Shown here: positions 52,374 through 60,241 of the stretch, piece by piece | Position numbering within the stretch: position 1 is the first letter of the stretch | Layout of the letters: each line of letters starts with the position of its first letter | From: CAIURC01 sp043777315 | GTDB lineage: Bacteria; Verrucomicrobiota; Verrucomicrobiia; Chthoniobacterales; Chthoniobacteraceae | DNA length: 64,000 bases | Direction: 5' to 3' | Assembly: GCA_043777315.1 (NCBI GenBank) | Contig: JAYVPW010000033.1 | Coordinates: 17,804-81,803, forward strand | Notes under the pieces: model-generated | Databases searched by the model: none | Seen by the model: the letters and a program-made list of their open reading frames with translations, nothing else | What the model was told of the DNA's origin: nothing | Program-made: the position numbers and the translations under genes

Positions 52374-52530
52374 CCGGGGTAGCGCACTCGTCCCGAGTGC
52401 TGGTTTCGGCGTCCCGCCGAAACGACCTTTTCTGACGCTCGGGACGCGGAACATCTTAGCGCAGCGGGAGTCTTGAAAAGTCCGTCGAGTCGGGACGACT
52501 CGACCAGCACTCGAGACGAGTGCGCTACCC
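52374..52530. repeat. Repeat family B, copy 3
   Basis: Outer arms GGGTAGCGCACTCG and CGAGTGCGCTACCC carry two compensated changes relative to copies 1 and 2. The left hairpin is TTTCGGCGTCCCGCCGAAA; the right hairpin has new but fully paired arms GTCGAGTCG/CGACTCGAC. It begins 3 bases after the epimerase stop. Confidence 0.86.
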
Positions 52531-52629
52531 TCGGATTCGAATCGCGAGTCGTCGCGTCTGCCGGAGGCCTGCGTGGCTCTGACGCGCGAAATCTTTGAAT
52601 CACCAGGGGCGCGCTGATAACACCGCTCG

Positions 52630-53358
52630 ATGAATAGCACTTGGACCGGCTTGAACTCCGACGCGCGCGATGCGCTGACGCAGCGCGACTACTCCGCGAA
52701 GTCACTGCCGGAGCGGCTCGGTGGGTCGGGGGTCGAAGCCGGGGAATTGATCGCGGTCGGGCGGTCGCAGCTCGCGGGTGCGTGGATTCCGGGGGTGGAG
52801 ATTTTCGGGCGACGCATTTTTCCGCAGCGGCATCGCGGGTTTTTCGGGGAGTTTGCGCGGCAGGAAGATGGACCGTTGGCGGCGATCGGTTTTTGGCCGA
52901 AGCAGTGGGCGACGGCGCGGATGTTCGCCGGGACGGGGAAGGGTTTTCACATTCATCCGCCGCACATCCCCGGCGGCGAAACTGCGGAGAGTTGGTTCCG
53001 CCGTTTGTTCGCCGATGAGCCCGCGAATTTCTCGCTCCGGCCGTATGATCGCGAGCAGTGGGACGTGATGTTTTTCGTGCAGGGCTGCGTGGAAATGTTG
53101 CTCGTCGATGAGCGCGCGGGGCTCGAACGGCGGGTGATGCGATTCATCATCGAGGGCGACGATCATCGCGGTCCGAACAACGCGGGAATCGTGATTCCGG
53201 CAGGTGTCGCGCACGCGCTGCGAGTCGAGGGCGCGACGGATGCGATCATGGTTTATGGGACGAGCGTGTCGTTCGATCCGGCGTTCGAGGGACGCATCGC
53301 GGACTCGATCGAGCGCGCGCCGTTGCCGGCGGAGTGGCAGGCGTATCTCGGCGAGTAG
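52630..53358 (+). CDS. Cupin protein, RmlC-like sugar epimerase family
   Basis: The 242-residue protein resembles dTDP-4-dehydrorhamnose 3,5-epimerase relatives in its core: EIFGRRIFPQRHRGFFGEF, FHIHPPHIPGG (a cupin HxHxxH motif), EQWDVMFFVQGCVEMLLVDE and GIVIPAGVAHALRVEG. An RmlA-type thymidylyltransferase gene lies 2 kb downstream on the other strand. No RmlB- or RmlD-like gene is in the window, so a full dTDP-rhamnose pathway is not shown here. A role in sugar epimerisation, or as a non-catalytic cupin, is likely; the precise reaction is uncertain. Confidence 0.62.
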   Translation: MNSTWTGLNSDARDALTQRDYSAKSLPERLGGSGVEAGELIAVGRSQLAGAWIPGVEIFGRRIFPQRHRGFFGEFARQEDGPLAAIGFWPKQWATARMFAGTGKGFHIHPPHIPGGETAESWFRRLFADEPANFSLRPYDREQWDVMFFVQGCVEMLLVDERAGLERRVMRFIIEGDDHRGPNNAGIVIPAGVAHALRVEGATDAIMVYGTSVSFDPAFEGRIADSIERAPLPAEWQAYLGE

Positions 53359-53367
53359 CAGCGTGAA

Positions 53368-55215
53368 TCAGCGGCGTGTGAAGACTTCGTACCAGTCGAG
53401 ATAGGTGCCTTGGAAATCGTAGTGAGTTTGAATCCAGGTCTTCGTCGGAGTGGCCCAGACACTGAAGCGGGAGGCCTCGGTGCCGTTGATGTCCCAGTCG
53501 CTGAGGATGATCACGGCGGGCTGGAATTTCTCGATGCGCGCGATGGCTTCGGCGTCCCAATTCGCAGTGCGGGTGGCGTTGTCGATGTACACGTCTTTCT
53601 CGTACGTGGGCCGGTCGGCGAGGAGATTGAAGGCGGGGTGGTAGGGGTACGCGACGAGGTATTCGCCGGGGCGTGAATGCTCGCGAATCAAGGCCTGGAC
53701 TTGATTCAAGCCGGTGAACTCTTTTGCGTTGAGGAAGACGTTCACGCCGTTGTCGCCGTGGAAAAGTTTGGTCCGGTTCTTCCGTGCGGCGATGGTGCCG
53801 GTCCAGCGGTCGGGGAGCATGCGGTCGAGATAGAGCGCGGCGTGGAGGATCAGCACGACGGACAGCAGGCGTGGGACGAGGCGACGAAAATCCGGCTGGC
53901 CGAGGAGCAGACACGCGCAGAATGCGCCGGTCCAAAAGCCGGGGGAGAACTCGGAGAGGTGCGGCGGGTCGGGTCGGAAAAAGAAGAATTGCGGGAAGGT
54001 CGTGAGCGCGCCGCCGAGCATGAGGAGGGCGGCGAGTGGGCGGCGGGTGGCGTCGGGATTCTGGGAGAAAGTGGCGCGAACGAAGGCGGCGAGTGCCCAC
54101 AGAATCAGGGGCAGGAGGGTGAGGAGCGGGAGGTAGGTGAGCGCGATGAATTCGCGGTGGGCGGTGTCTTTTGCGGTGACGAATTCGTGCCACGCGGAGC
54201 GGTCGAGGAGGTCGGTGGTCGCTGCTGGTGTCGGTGAGGAATTCGTCGGGACGGCGGGAATCGGGGCGGCGTTTCGAGAGACGGTTTGCTGCGCGCCGAG
54301 GTGGAGGGACGCGGCGAGAGAATGGATCCAGGACGGGTATTGGTGGAGGAATTCACGATCGAATCCGCGGTGCCGCGCGTCGGCGTAAATGGGGAGGTGA
54401 ACGAGGAGGACGGCGGCGGCGACGACGGCCGTTGAAGCCAGTGCGGTGGCTGTTCTCCGGGCGATGGGCAGCGTGCGATCGAAGAGTCGGAGGGCGAAAA
54501 ATCCGAGCCAAAGCGCGGTGAAAAAGATGCCGAGATCGATGCGGATGAGGAAGGTCAGGCCGAGGACGATGCCGCCGGTGAGGTTTTCCCAAAATATCTC
54601 GCGGGAGTTCGGTGAGATGGGCTCGGAGGAGTGGCTCTGTTCGGAATCGTTTGTAGGGCGGGTGCTTCGCCTGCCCGTGGGCAACCGAAGCGGTCGCCCT
54701 ACAATTTGGCCAACCGAGCGACGACCGAGCGCCGCGTGGAGGAGGCAGGCGCTGTTCGCGACCGCGAGGAGGGGCATGTAATTTTTGAAAGTCATCCCCG
54801 GCACGAGGAGCGGGAGGAGCGCGACGAGGAAGGCGAGCCACGGTTTGCGGCTCACGCGTTCGACGCATAAAAAACTCAGCACGGCGGTGACGGTGGAGAG
54901 CGCGAGGCAGTAGGCGCGGAGGAGGACGAAGCTGACGCCGAAGATTTTGAAGAGCGCGACGACGGGGTAAAACCAGAGGACGTTGTAGCCGAGCGAGACG
55001 TCGAGGAAGGGACGCTGGCCTTCCAAAAGTCGTTTGGCGTCGAGCGCGACCGTACCGCCTTCGTCTCGAAAATTGATGCCGTGGCGGTAATAGCTGCCGT
55101 AGTAGAAGAGTGCGAAAACGAGGAGCAGGAACAGCCACGCGAGACGTGAATCGCGGAGGCGGACGGCGCGGGCCTGCCACCCGCGGAGGGCCGCGGGTGC
55201 TTGATCTCCGGTCAC
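53368..55215 (-). CDS. Multi-pass membrane protein, GT-C-like, with inserted family A repeat
   Basis: The 615-residue protein has about ten hydrophobic segments (WLFLLLVFALFYYG first) and a first extracytoplasmic loop with HGINFRDEGGTVALDAKRLL, an acidic loop typical of GT-C transferases. Residues about 163-195 are encoded by family A copy 2 and read VGRPLRLPTGRRSTRPT-like sequence, in a loop between membrane segments. The GTG at 55215 overlaps the rfbA stop as GTGA, so the two are co-transcribed. It is probably a lipid-linked sugar transferase of the locus; the family assignment is tentative. Confidence 0.68.
   Translation of the reverse strand: MTGDQAPAALRGWQARAVRLRDSRLAWLFLLLVFALFYYGSYYRHGINFRDEGGTVALDAKRLLEGQRPFLDVSLGYNVLWFYPVVALFKIFGVSFVLLRAYCLALSTVTAVLSFLCVERVSRKPWLAFLVALLPLLVPGMTFKNYMPLLAVANSACLLHAALGRRSVGQIVGRPLRLPTGRRSTRPTNDSEQSHSSEPISPNSREIFWENLTGGIVLGLTFLIRIDLGIFFTALWLGFFALRLFDRTLPIARRTATALASTAVVAAAVLLVHLPIYADARHRGFDREFLHQYPSWIHSLAASLHLGAQQTVSRNAAPIPAVPTNSSPTPAATTDLLDRSAWHEFVTAKDTAHREFIALTYLPLLTLLPLILWALAAFVRATFSQNPDATRRPLAALLMLGGALTTFPQFFFFRPDPPHLSEFSPGFWTGAFCACLLLGQPDFRRLVPRLLSVVLILHAALYLDRMLPDRWTGTIAARKNRTKLFHGDNGVNVFLNAKEFTGLNQVQALIREHSRPGEYLVAYPYHPAFNLLADRPTYEKDVYIDNATRTANWDAEAIARIEKFQPAVIILSDWDINGTEASRFSVWATPTKTWIQTHYDFQGTYLDWYEVFTRR
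54630..54726. repeat. Repeat family A, copy 2 (inside a membrane protein gene)
   Basis: The left flank AGTGGCTCTGTTCGG matches copy 1 with one or two changes, the inner palindrome TGTAGGGCGGGTGCTTCGCC to GGTCGCCCTACA is conserved, and the right flank (CCAACCGAGCGAC) is a decayed form of copy 1's arm. The inner stem carries two paired changes relative to copy 1 (GCTCC/GGAGC to CTTCG/CGAAG-like), which keeps pairing. It is read in frame in the host gene. Confidence 0.82.
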
Positions 55216-56102
55216 GACGCGCCGGGGCCGGCGGGCTTTTCGTCGCAGACCATTTGCACGTATTCGCGGTATTCGGTCTTCGGCAAATCGGCGATGGCGC
55301 GCTGCAATCCGGGGCGGTCGATGAAGCCCTGGTTGAAGGCGATTTCCTCGATGCAGGCGATTTTGAGGCCCTGCCGGTTTTCGATGGCGGCGATGTAGTT
55401 GCTGGCTTCGAGCAGGCTCATTTGCGTGCCGGTATCGAGCCACGCCATGCCGCGGCCAAGGAGGCGGACGTTGAGTTCGCCGCGGCGGAGGTATTCGAGA
55501 TTGACGTCGGTGATTTCGAGTTCGCCGCGCGGGCTCGGCGCGAGGTTGCGGCAGACTTCGACGACCTGCTGGTCGTAAACGTAGAGGCCGGGAACGGCGA
55601 ACTGGCTCTTCGGTTTCGCGGGCTTTTCCTCGAGACTGATGGCCTTGCCGGCTGCGTCGAATTCCACCACGCCGTAACGCTCCGGGTCGCGGACTTGGTA
55701 GCCGAAAATGCACGCGCCTTTCTCGAGCGCGAGCGCCTCGCGGAAGAAGTCGAGTTTCCCGTAGAAAATGTTGTCGCCGAGGATGAGGGCGACGGGGTCG
55801 CCGGCGATGAATTGTTCGCCGATCAAAAAGGCCTGGGCGATGCCGGCGGGCTTTTCCTGCGCTTCGTATTCGAAGCGCATGCCGAGGCGCGCGCCGTCGC
55901 CGAGGAGGTCGCGAAATTGCGGGATGTCTTTTGGGGTCGAGATGATGAGGACTTCGCGGATGCCGCCGAGCATGAGGGTGGCGAGCGGGTAGTAGATCAT
56001 CGGCTTGTCGTAAACCGGGAGGAGCTGCTTGCAGGCGATGCGGGTGAGCGGGTAGAGGCGGGTGCCGGAGCCGCCGGCGAGGATGATGGCCTTTTTGGTC
56101 AT
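55212..56102 (-). CDS. rfbA: Glucose-1-phosphate thymidylyltransferase
   Basis: The 296-residue protein has the RmlA/RfbA signature LAGGSGTRLYPLT (8-20), KQLLPVYDKPMIYYPL, ALILGDNIFYGK and TGTQMSLLEASNYI. It makes dTDP-glucose from dTTP and glucose-1-phosphate, the first step to dTDP-rhamnose and many deoxysugars. The ATG at 56102 gives the canonical N-terminus. Length and motifs are those of the short, rhamnose-type enzyme. It is followed by a 4-base overlap with a membrane protein gene. Other dTDP-sugar genes (rfbB, rfbD) are not in the window. Confidence 0.95.
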   Translation of the reverse strand: MTKKAIILAGGSGTRLYPLTRIACKQLLPVYDKPMIYYPLATLMLGGIREVLIISTPKDIPQFRDLLGDGARLGMRFEYEAQEKPAGIAQAFLIGEQFIAGDPVALILGDNIFYGKLDFFREALALEKGACIFGYQVRDPERYGVVEFDAAGKAISLEEKPAKPKSQFAVPGLYVYDQQVVEVCRNLAPSPRGELEITDVNLEYLRRGELNVRLLGRGMAWLDTGTQMSLLEASNYIAAIENRQGLKIACIEEIAFNQGFIDRPGLQRAIADLPKTEYREYVQMVCDEKPAGPGAS

Positions 56103-56112
56103 GGGATGGGGA

Positions 56113-56210
56113 GAACGTCGAACGCTGAACGTCGAACGTCGAACGTCGAAGTGGGGAGGTGAGCGGAGGCGGTCCTCGTTCGACGTTCGACGTTCGACGT
56201 TCGACGTTTC
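56113..56210. repeat. Repeat family C, copy 3 (inverted GTCGAACGT arrays)
   Basis: The left arm has AACGTCGAA-type units with one variant (AACGCTGAA) at 56113-56151. The right arm (56178-56210) is the reverse complement. It begins 11 bases upstream of the rfbA start codon, in the 130-base gap between two minus-strand genes. Confidence 0.86.
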
Positions 56211-56232
56211 CTTATTGGCGCCGCAGGCATCG

Positions 56233-58086
56233 TCATTTTGGAGTAGGCGCGGCCCATTTTTGCAGGAGGGCGAGCCATTCGGGTTCGATGGCGCGGCCGT
56301 GTTTGTGGCGGACGATGGTCTGCGCGGGCTGGTTGAGTTCGGTGGCGAAGCTGTCGCCGAGCAGGCGGACACCGATGCAGTCGGCGGCGAGTTTCAGCGC
56401 GACAGATTCGGGAAGGTGCGGGCTTTTTTCCTCCAGCGTGACGCTCGAGGTCACGCCGGTGAGTTTGCGCAGCATCCAGCCGCAGAGCAGCTCGCGGGAG
56501 GACATCGCGTGGAGGTGGCGGACGCCGTCGCGTTCGATCCAACGGCGGAGGAAAAGAGCGTGGCGGGCCTGCTGGAGGAAGAGGTCGGTCGGGAGTTTTT
56601 GGCCGAGGTCCACGCGCCAGGTTTCCATCTGCCGGGCGAGCTCGCGCTCCTGCTGCCACTCGCCTTCCAGGACCATCGCGTCGGGGAGGAAGTCGAGGTG
56701 CGGCAGGGTTTTCGCCGCGGAGTCCGGCGGGGCGGTGGAGGTCGCGTGGCCGACGTAAATGCGGAGCGCGGGGTTGGCCTGCGCGAGCTGGCGGAGCTCG
56801 GATTCGGTGCGTTCGCCGGTCGGCCATTCGTGGAGGAGGCAGGCGAATCCCGAGGTGTTGCGCGTCGGCGCGGAGCTGGGTTTGACGTATTTCTCGAATA
56901 GCGATTTCAGCGGAAGGACAGTGCGATCGACCGCGAAGTCTGTCTCGATGCGCGCGCGCGCGGCGTGGCCGTACTGGCGGCGGAGGTCGGGGGATTGGAG
57001 CAATTTCGCGAGCGCGTCGGCGAGGGCGCGCTCGTCGCCGGGCGGGACGAGGAGACCGGTGCGGGCGTCGTCGATTTGCTCGGGCACGCCGGCGAGGCGG
57101 GTGGAAACGACGGGCTTTCCGGAGGCCATTGCTTCGAGGATCACGGTCGGGAAAACGTCGCTCGCGCCCTTTTTGTCGAGGATGCAGGCAAGGGTGAAAA
57201 TGTCGCAGCCGCGCAGTTTTGCGAAGACTTCCTCCTGCGGCAGCGAGCCGAGCAAACGGACGCGATCGGAGACGCCGGAGCTTTCGATCTGCGACTGGAG
57301 ATCGTGTCGCCACGGGCCTTCGCCGATGATCTCGCAGTCGAAGGAGAGTCCGCGCTTTTTCAAATCGGCGCACGCGGCGATGAGGTGGTGGAAGCCTTTG
57401 AACTCGATCAGCCGGCCGGTGCTGACGATGCGCGGCACCGCGTTGCTCGGTTCGACTGTGGCGGCGGGAAAATTCGCGAGGTCCATCCCGTTGAAGACGC
57501 GCAGCATTTTCGCGGCGGAGTCCGGGCAGCGCTCGCGGACGAGGCCTTTGCTGAACTCCGTTTCGTTCGCGATGAACTCGGCGTCGCGGCAAATTTCGCG
57601 TAGCAAATCGTCGTTGCCGAGATCGACCATGAAGTCCTGACCGTGCGTCGAAATGCTGAACGGGATGCCGCTGAGCGCCTTGATGAAAATGGCGGTGTGC
57701 GCGGCGCGATTGGCGAAATGGACGTGAAAATGGGTAATCCCGCGGGCGGCGAACAGGTCGGCGAAATAGAGGGCATTTCGCGCGCGCAACGCGGATTTGT
57801 ATTCCTTCCCGAAGCGCCGGTCGTGCGCCGCGATCAGAGCGTCAGGCCAGCGTCCGCTCCGCTTCGCAGCTTGTTCCCCGAGCTTCAACACCTGCGACGG
57901 CGGGGCGTAATGGGGCTCCGCTTTCATCCGCGCCGCGTGGCCGTGACGGAAGGACGTGGGCGGCGGGTAGATCGAGTAAAGTTCCAGCTCCACGCCGAGT
58001 TTTTCCAACGCGAGAATCTCCGTGTCGCAAAAGGTCTGCGAGACGACCGGGTAGCGGGAAAAAAGATAGGCGAGCCGCGGAAGCAT
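56233..58086 (-). CDS. Glycosyltransferase family 4 with extra C-terminal domain
   Basis: The 617-residue protein has a GT4 core in its first 390 residues (YLFSRYPVVSQTFCDTEIL, HFHVHFANRAAHTAIF, IVSTGRLIEFKGFHHLI, the donor site DVFPTVILEAMASGKPVVST). About 215 further residues follow (from NTSGFACLLHEWPTGERT), which I do not recognise; they contain EWQQERELARQMETW and LHAMSSRELLCGWML. The core resembles transferases that make colanic-acid-like polymers (WcaL). The extra domain could regulate or extend activity. It is the first gene of the run continuing to rfbA. Confidence 0.82.
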   Translation of the reverse strand: MLPRLAYLFSRYPVVSQTFCDTEILALEKLGVELELYSIYPPPTSFRHGHAARMKAEPHYAPPSQVLKLGEQAAKRSGRWPDALIAAHDRRFGKEYKSALRARNALYFADLFAARGITHFHVHFANRAAHTAIFIKALSGIPFSISTHGQDFMVDLGNDDLLREICRDAEFIANETEFSKGLVRERCPDSAAKMLRVFNGMDLANFPAATVEPSNAVPRIVSTGRLIEFKGFHHLIAACADLKKRGLSFDCEIIGEGPWRHDLQSQIESSGVSDRVRLLGSLPQEEVFAKLRGCDIFTLACILDKKGASDVFPTVILEAMASGKPVVSTRLAGVPEQIDDARTGLLVPPGDERALADALAKLLQSPDLRRQYGHAARARIETDFAVDRTVLPLKSLFEKYVKPSSAPTRNTSGFACLLHEWPTGERTESELRQLAQANPALRIYVGHATSTAPPDSAAKTLPHLDFLPDAMVLEGEWQQERELARQMETWRVDLGQKLPTDLFLQQARHALFLRRWIERDGVRHLHAMSSRELLCGWMLRKLTGVTSSVTLEEKSPHLPESVALKLAADCIGVRLLGDSFATELNQPAQTIVRHKHGRAIEPEWLALLQKWAAPTPK

Positions 58087-58233
58087 CGAAAATTAGAGGC
58101 GGATGCCGGAGACGAATGCCGAAAGAAGCAGGCAGCGACAAATCTGAAATTGCGTGCGGCCCGCGCGTCGGCGTTCGTGGCGGAGACGCATTCCGACATT
58201 CCTGATTCTCCGCCCGTCATTCATACCCGCCGC

Positions 58234-58704
58234 ATGGACCCGCTCGCCCCGCCCGAAACACCGACCATTCAAACCGAAATCCAGGTGATGTTTTTCGACA
58301 CGGATTGCGCCGCCGTCGTCCACAACATCGCGTATCTCCGCTTCATCGAAATCGCGCGGACGCTGCTCGCCGAGCAACTCGGAATGGGCCTCGCCGACAT
58401 GGCGCGCACCGGCCTTTACCCCGTCGTGGCGCGCACTGAGATCGACTACAAAAAACCGGCGGTGCTCGGTGACAGGCTCGTCATTCACGGCCGGCTGGAA
58501 AGTGTGGATCGGTCGCGTTTCTGGTGCGCTTTCGAAGTCCGCCGGCCCGCCGATGGCGCGCTGATCGCGCTCTCCCGGCAGATGCTCGCGCTGGTGCAAA
58601 TGCCGGGCCCGAAGCTGATGCGCCTGCCCGCCGATTGGGCGACGCGGTTCGCTCATCTGGTTCCCGCGCGCGCCGCCGGCACCGCGCCATCGTCGCGAGA
58701 TTGA
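58234..58704 (+). CDS. YbgC-like acyl-CoA thioesterase (hotdog fold)
   Basis: The 156-residue protein has the YbgC/4-hydroxybenzoyl-CoA thioesterase signature VMFFDTDCAAVVHNIAYLRF, with catalytic aspartate D24, followed by GLYPVVARTEIDYKKPAVLGD. Such enzymes hydrolyse acyl-CoA thioesters and, in some bacteria, link to the Tol-Pal system; no tol genes are adjacent. The ATG at 58234 is chosen because it starts just before the signature. It is transcribed divergently from the GT4 gene upstream. Confidence 0.86.
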   Translation: MDPLAPPETPTIQTEIQVMFFDTDCAAVVHNIAYLRFIEIARTLLAEQLGMGLADMARTGLYPVVARTEIDYKKPAVLGDRLVIHGRLESVDRSRFWCAFEVRRPADGALIALSRQMLALVQMPGPKLMRLPADWATRFAHLVPARAAGTAPSSRD

Positions 58705-58804
58705 GCCGATGCACGGTCGCGCGGACTGGTGTTCAAATAATCAGTTGCAAATTCTCGGAAACGAATCGTACGGTTCCGGGGGTTCACCCCAAAACACACT
58801 TTGT

Positions 58805-59068
58805 ATGATCGAACTCGAGGTTTACGCCGCTGGTGTCCGCAGTCTGGAAAAAATCCTGGAACTCGATCACGAATTCGAGGCGGTCCCGGGACTGCGCTAC
58901 AAAGTCGATAGCAACCACGACATCGTCTATCTCGAGTTTGAAGAGCCGACGCTGACCGTGCAGGAGATCCGCAACATCTTCCGCCGCCTCGGCCTCGAGC
59001 CCCGAATCGTCGGCCCCACGCCCAGCGAGCTGAATCCGAAGAGCAAGACTCAGCCGCTGCGGGTCTGA
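58805..59068 (+). CDS. Small protein of unknown function
   Basis: The 87-residue protein has a compact strand-helix pattern: MIELEVYAAG, a helix, YKVDSNHDIVYLEF, then VQEIRNIFRRLGLEPRIVG. This looks like a ferredoxin-like beta-alpha-beta fold such as ACT or heavy-metal-associated domains, but no metal cysteines are present. The ATG at 58805 is chosen because the fold begins there; an in-frame ATG at 58709 would add an unlikely 32-residue leader. I do not recognise a named family. Confidence 0.7.
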   Translation: MIELEVYAAGVRSLEKILELDHEFEAVPGLRYKVDSNHDIVYLEFEEPTLTVQEIRNIFRRLGLEPRIVGPTPSELNPKSKTQPLRV

Positions 59069-59120
59069 GGCGACGGGTGAGTTCGGAACGGCAGTTGCGC
59101 TCCTCAGTGCAACGTGGCTC

Positions 59121-59134
59121 GAAGAAATTTCTTC
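59121..59134. promoter_or_regulatory. Perfect 14-base palindrome upstream of an unknown two-gene module
   Basis: GAAGAAATTTCTTC is perfectly self-complementary and lies 133 bases before the start of the next gene, in a relatively AT-rich 198-base gap. Its size and symmetry suit a dimeric repressor site. The short T-rich sequence after it could alternatively make it a weak terminator for the gene before it. Assignment is by symmetry alone. Confidence 0.35.
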
Positions 59135-59266
59135 AAAAATTCGACTATTTGATGCGTCTATGAAGGAATCCGCCGATAGGGCAATCATTCCATCGCATTT
59201 GCAAAGCTGACGTTTGGGAAGGCGGACGTTGACGTTCGACCAATGTCATTTCTAATCTGAACGCCC

Positions 59267-60241
59267 GTGGCATTTCAGGGTAAACCACCATTTTTTGCCT
59301 TTCTGCAGGGCGCAGTCTGCGGAGCTGCGTTTGAAGAAATCGCTCCTTCAGAAAACTATATCCTCGACGAGCGGGTTCCCGCTGTTCGTGAAGGTGACTT
59401 CCTCTCTTTCAATGGCTTCGCTGCGCCATTCAGTGCCAGCGCGTGGTTCAAACACCATGTCGATTACACCAAAGAGCGTGTGGCCTTGCCTGCCGTCAGC
59501 GGCACATTTACGGCAATCAACCAGGACAACTGGCAGGGTTGGTCACCGGATTGGGACGTCGTTCGGGTCGAGACCCTTTACGGACTGAACGACCGAGCGC
59601 TGAAGAAGGGTTCCACTCTTCCGGAAGCCAAAGCCCGCAGCCTCATCACCGAACTGATGGCCGCGCGTGCGGCGGGAACCAGTCTCGACTCTCTCAAAGT
59701 GGCCGAGTTGGAAAAGTGGCTGCAACTCGTCAATCGCGGCAGCGACCGGCGTCCTGCTTTCGTTGCACCGTTCGCAGAAGTGGAAGACATCTTGAAGCAA
59801 CCGGATTGGGCAAACCGTCTTCGAGATGCACTCGGCCTCGGTCACATCCGACTTTGGGCGGGAAATCCTATGACCGTCGTGCTGATGCAATACAACCTCA
59901 TCCGCGTCCACGACGCCCACATCGGCATGCCTGCGTGGGCCGCATCGCCTACGGTGCTCGACGATGTGCCCGGTCAGATGCCAAATCCCTGCTTCTTCCC
60001 CGCGCCAAAGAAAGCCGCCACGGACGGCTACGGCTACACCGTGGACCTCGCCACTTCGGGAGCCAGCTACAGGAAGGAATTCCTCCACGGACACATCGCC
60101 TACACGCTTGCCGACATCCGCCGCATCGGCGAAGTCACTACCGACGTGCCGTCCAGCCGCATCACCGATGCTCGCAAAGACCATCTCGAATTATTGAAAG
60201 ACGACTTGGCCCACTTCGCCGACCTTCCTGCAAGGCCATGA
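59267..60241 (+). CDS. Unrecognised 324-residue protein of a two-gene module
   Basis: I do not recognise the family. It begins at a GTG (59267), has no signal peptide or membrane segment, and includes NWQGWSPDWDVVRVETLYG, MAARAAGTSLDSLKVAELEKWL and a C-terminal HGHIAYTLADIRRIGEVTTD. The gene overlaps the next one by 4 bases (ATGA), so the pair is translationally coupled. The surrounding 200 bases and parts of the next gene are less GC-rich than the rest of the window. The module could be mobile or an accessory system; this is inference from arrangement only. Confidence 0.72.
   Translation: MAFQGKPPFFAFLQGAVCGAAFEEIAPSENYILDERVPAVREGDFLSFNGFAAPFSASAWFKHHVDYTKERVALPAVSGTFTAINQDNWQGWSPDWDVVRVETLYGLNDRALKKGSTLPEAKARSLITELMAARAAGTSLDSLKVAELEKWLQLVNRGSDRRPAFVAPFAEVEDILKQPDWANRLRDALGLGHIRLWAGNPMTVVLMQYNLIRVHDAHIGMPAWAASPTVLDDVPGQMPNPCFFPAPKKAATDGYGYTVDLATSGASYRKEFLHGHIAYTLADIRRIGEVTTDVPSSRITDARKDHLELLKDDLAHFADLPARP

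Noticed and set aside
58705..58804. A possible promoter before the small gene at 58805 (TTGCAA with a weak TACGGT)
   Set aside because: The -10-like element matches poorly and the spacing is 18; I do not consider it supported.
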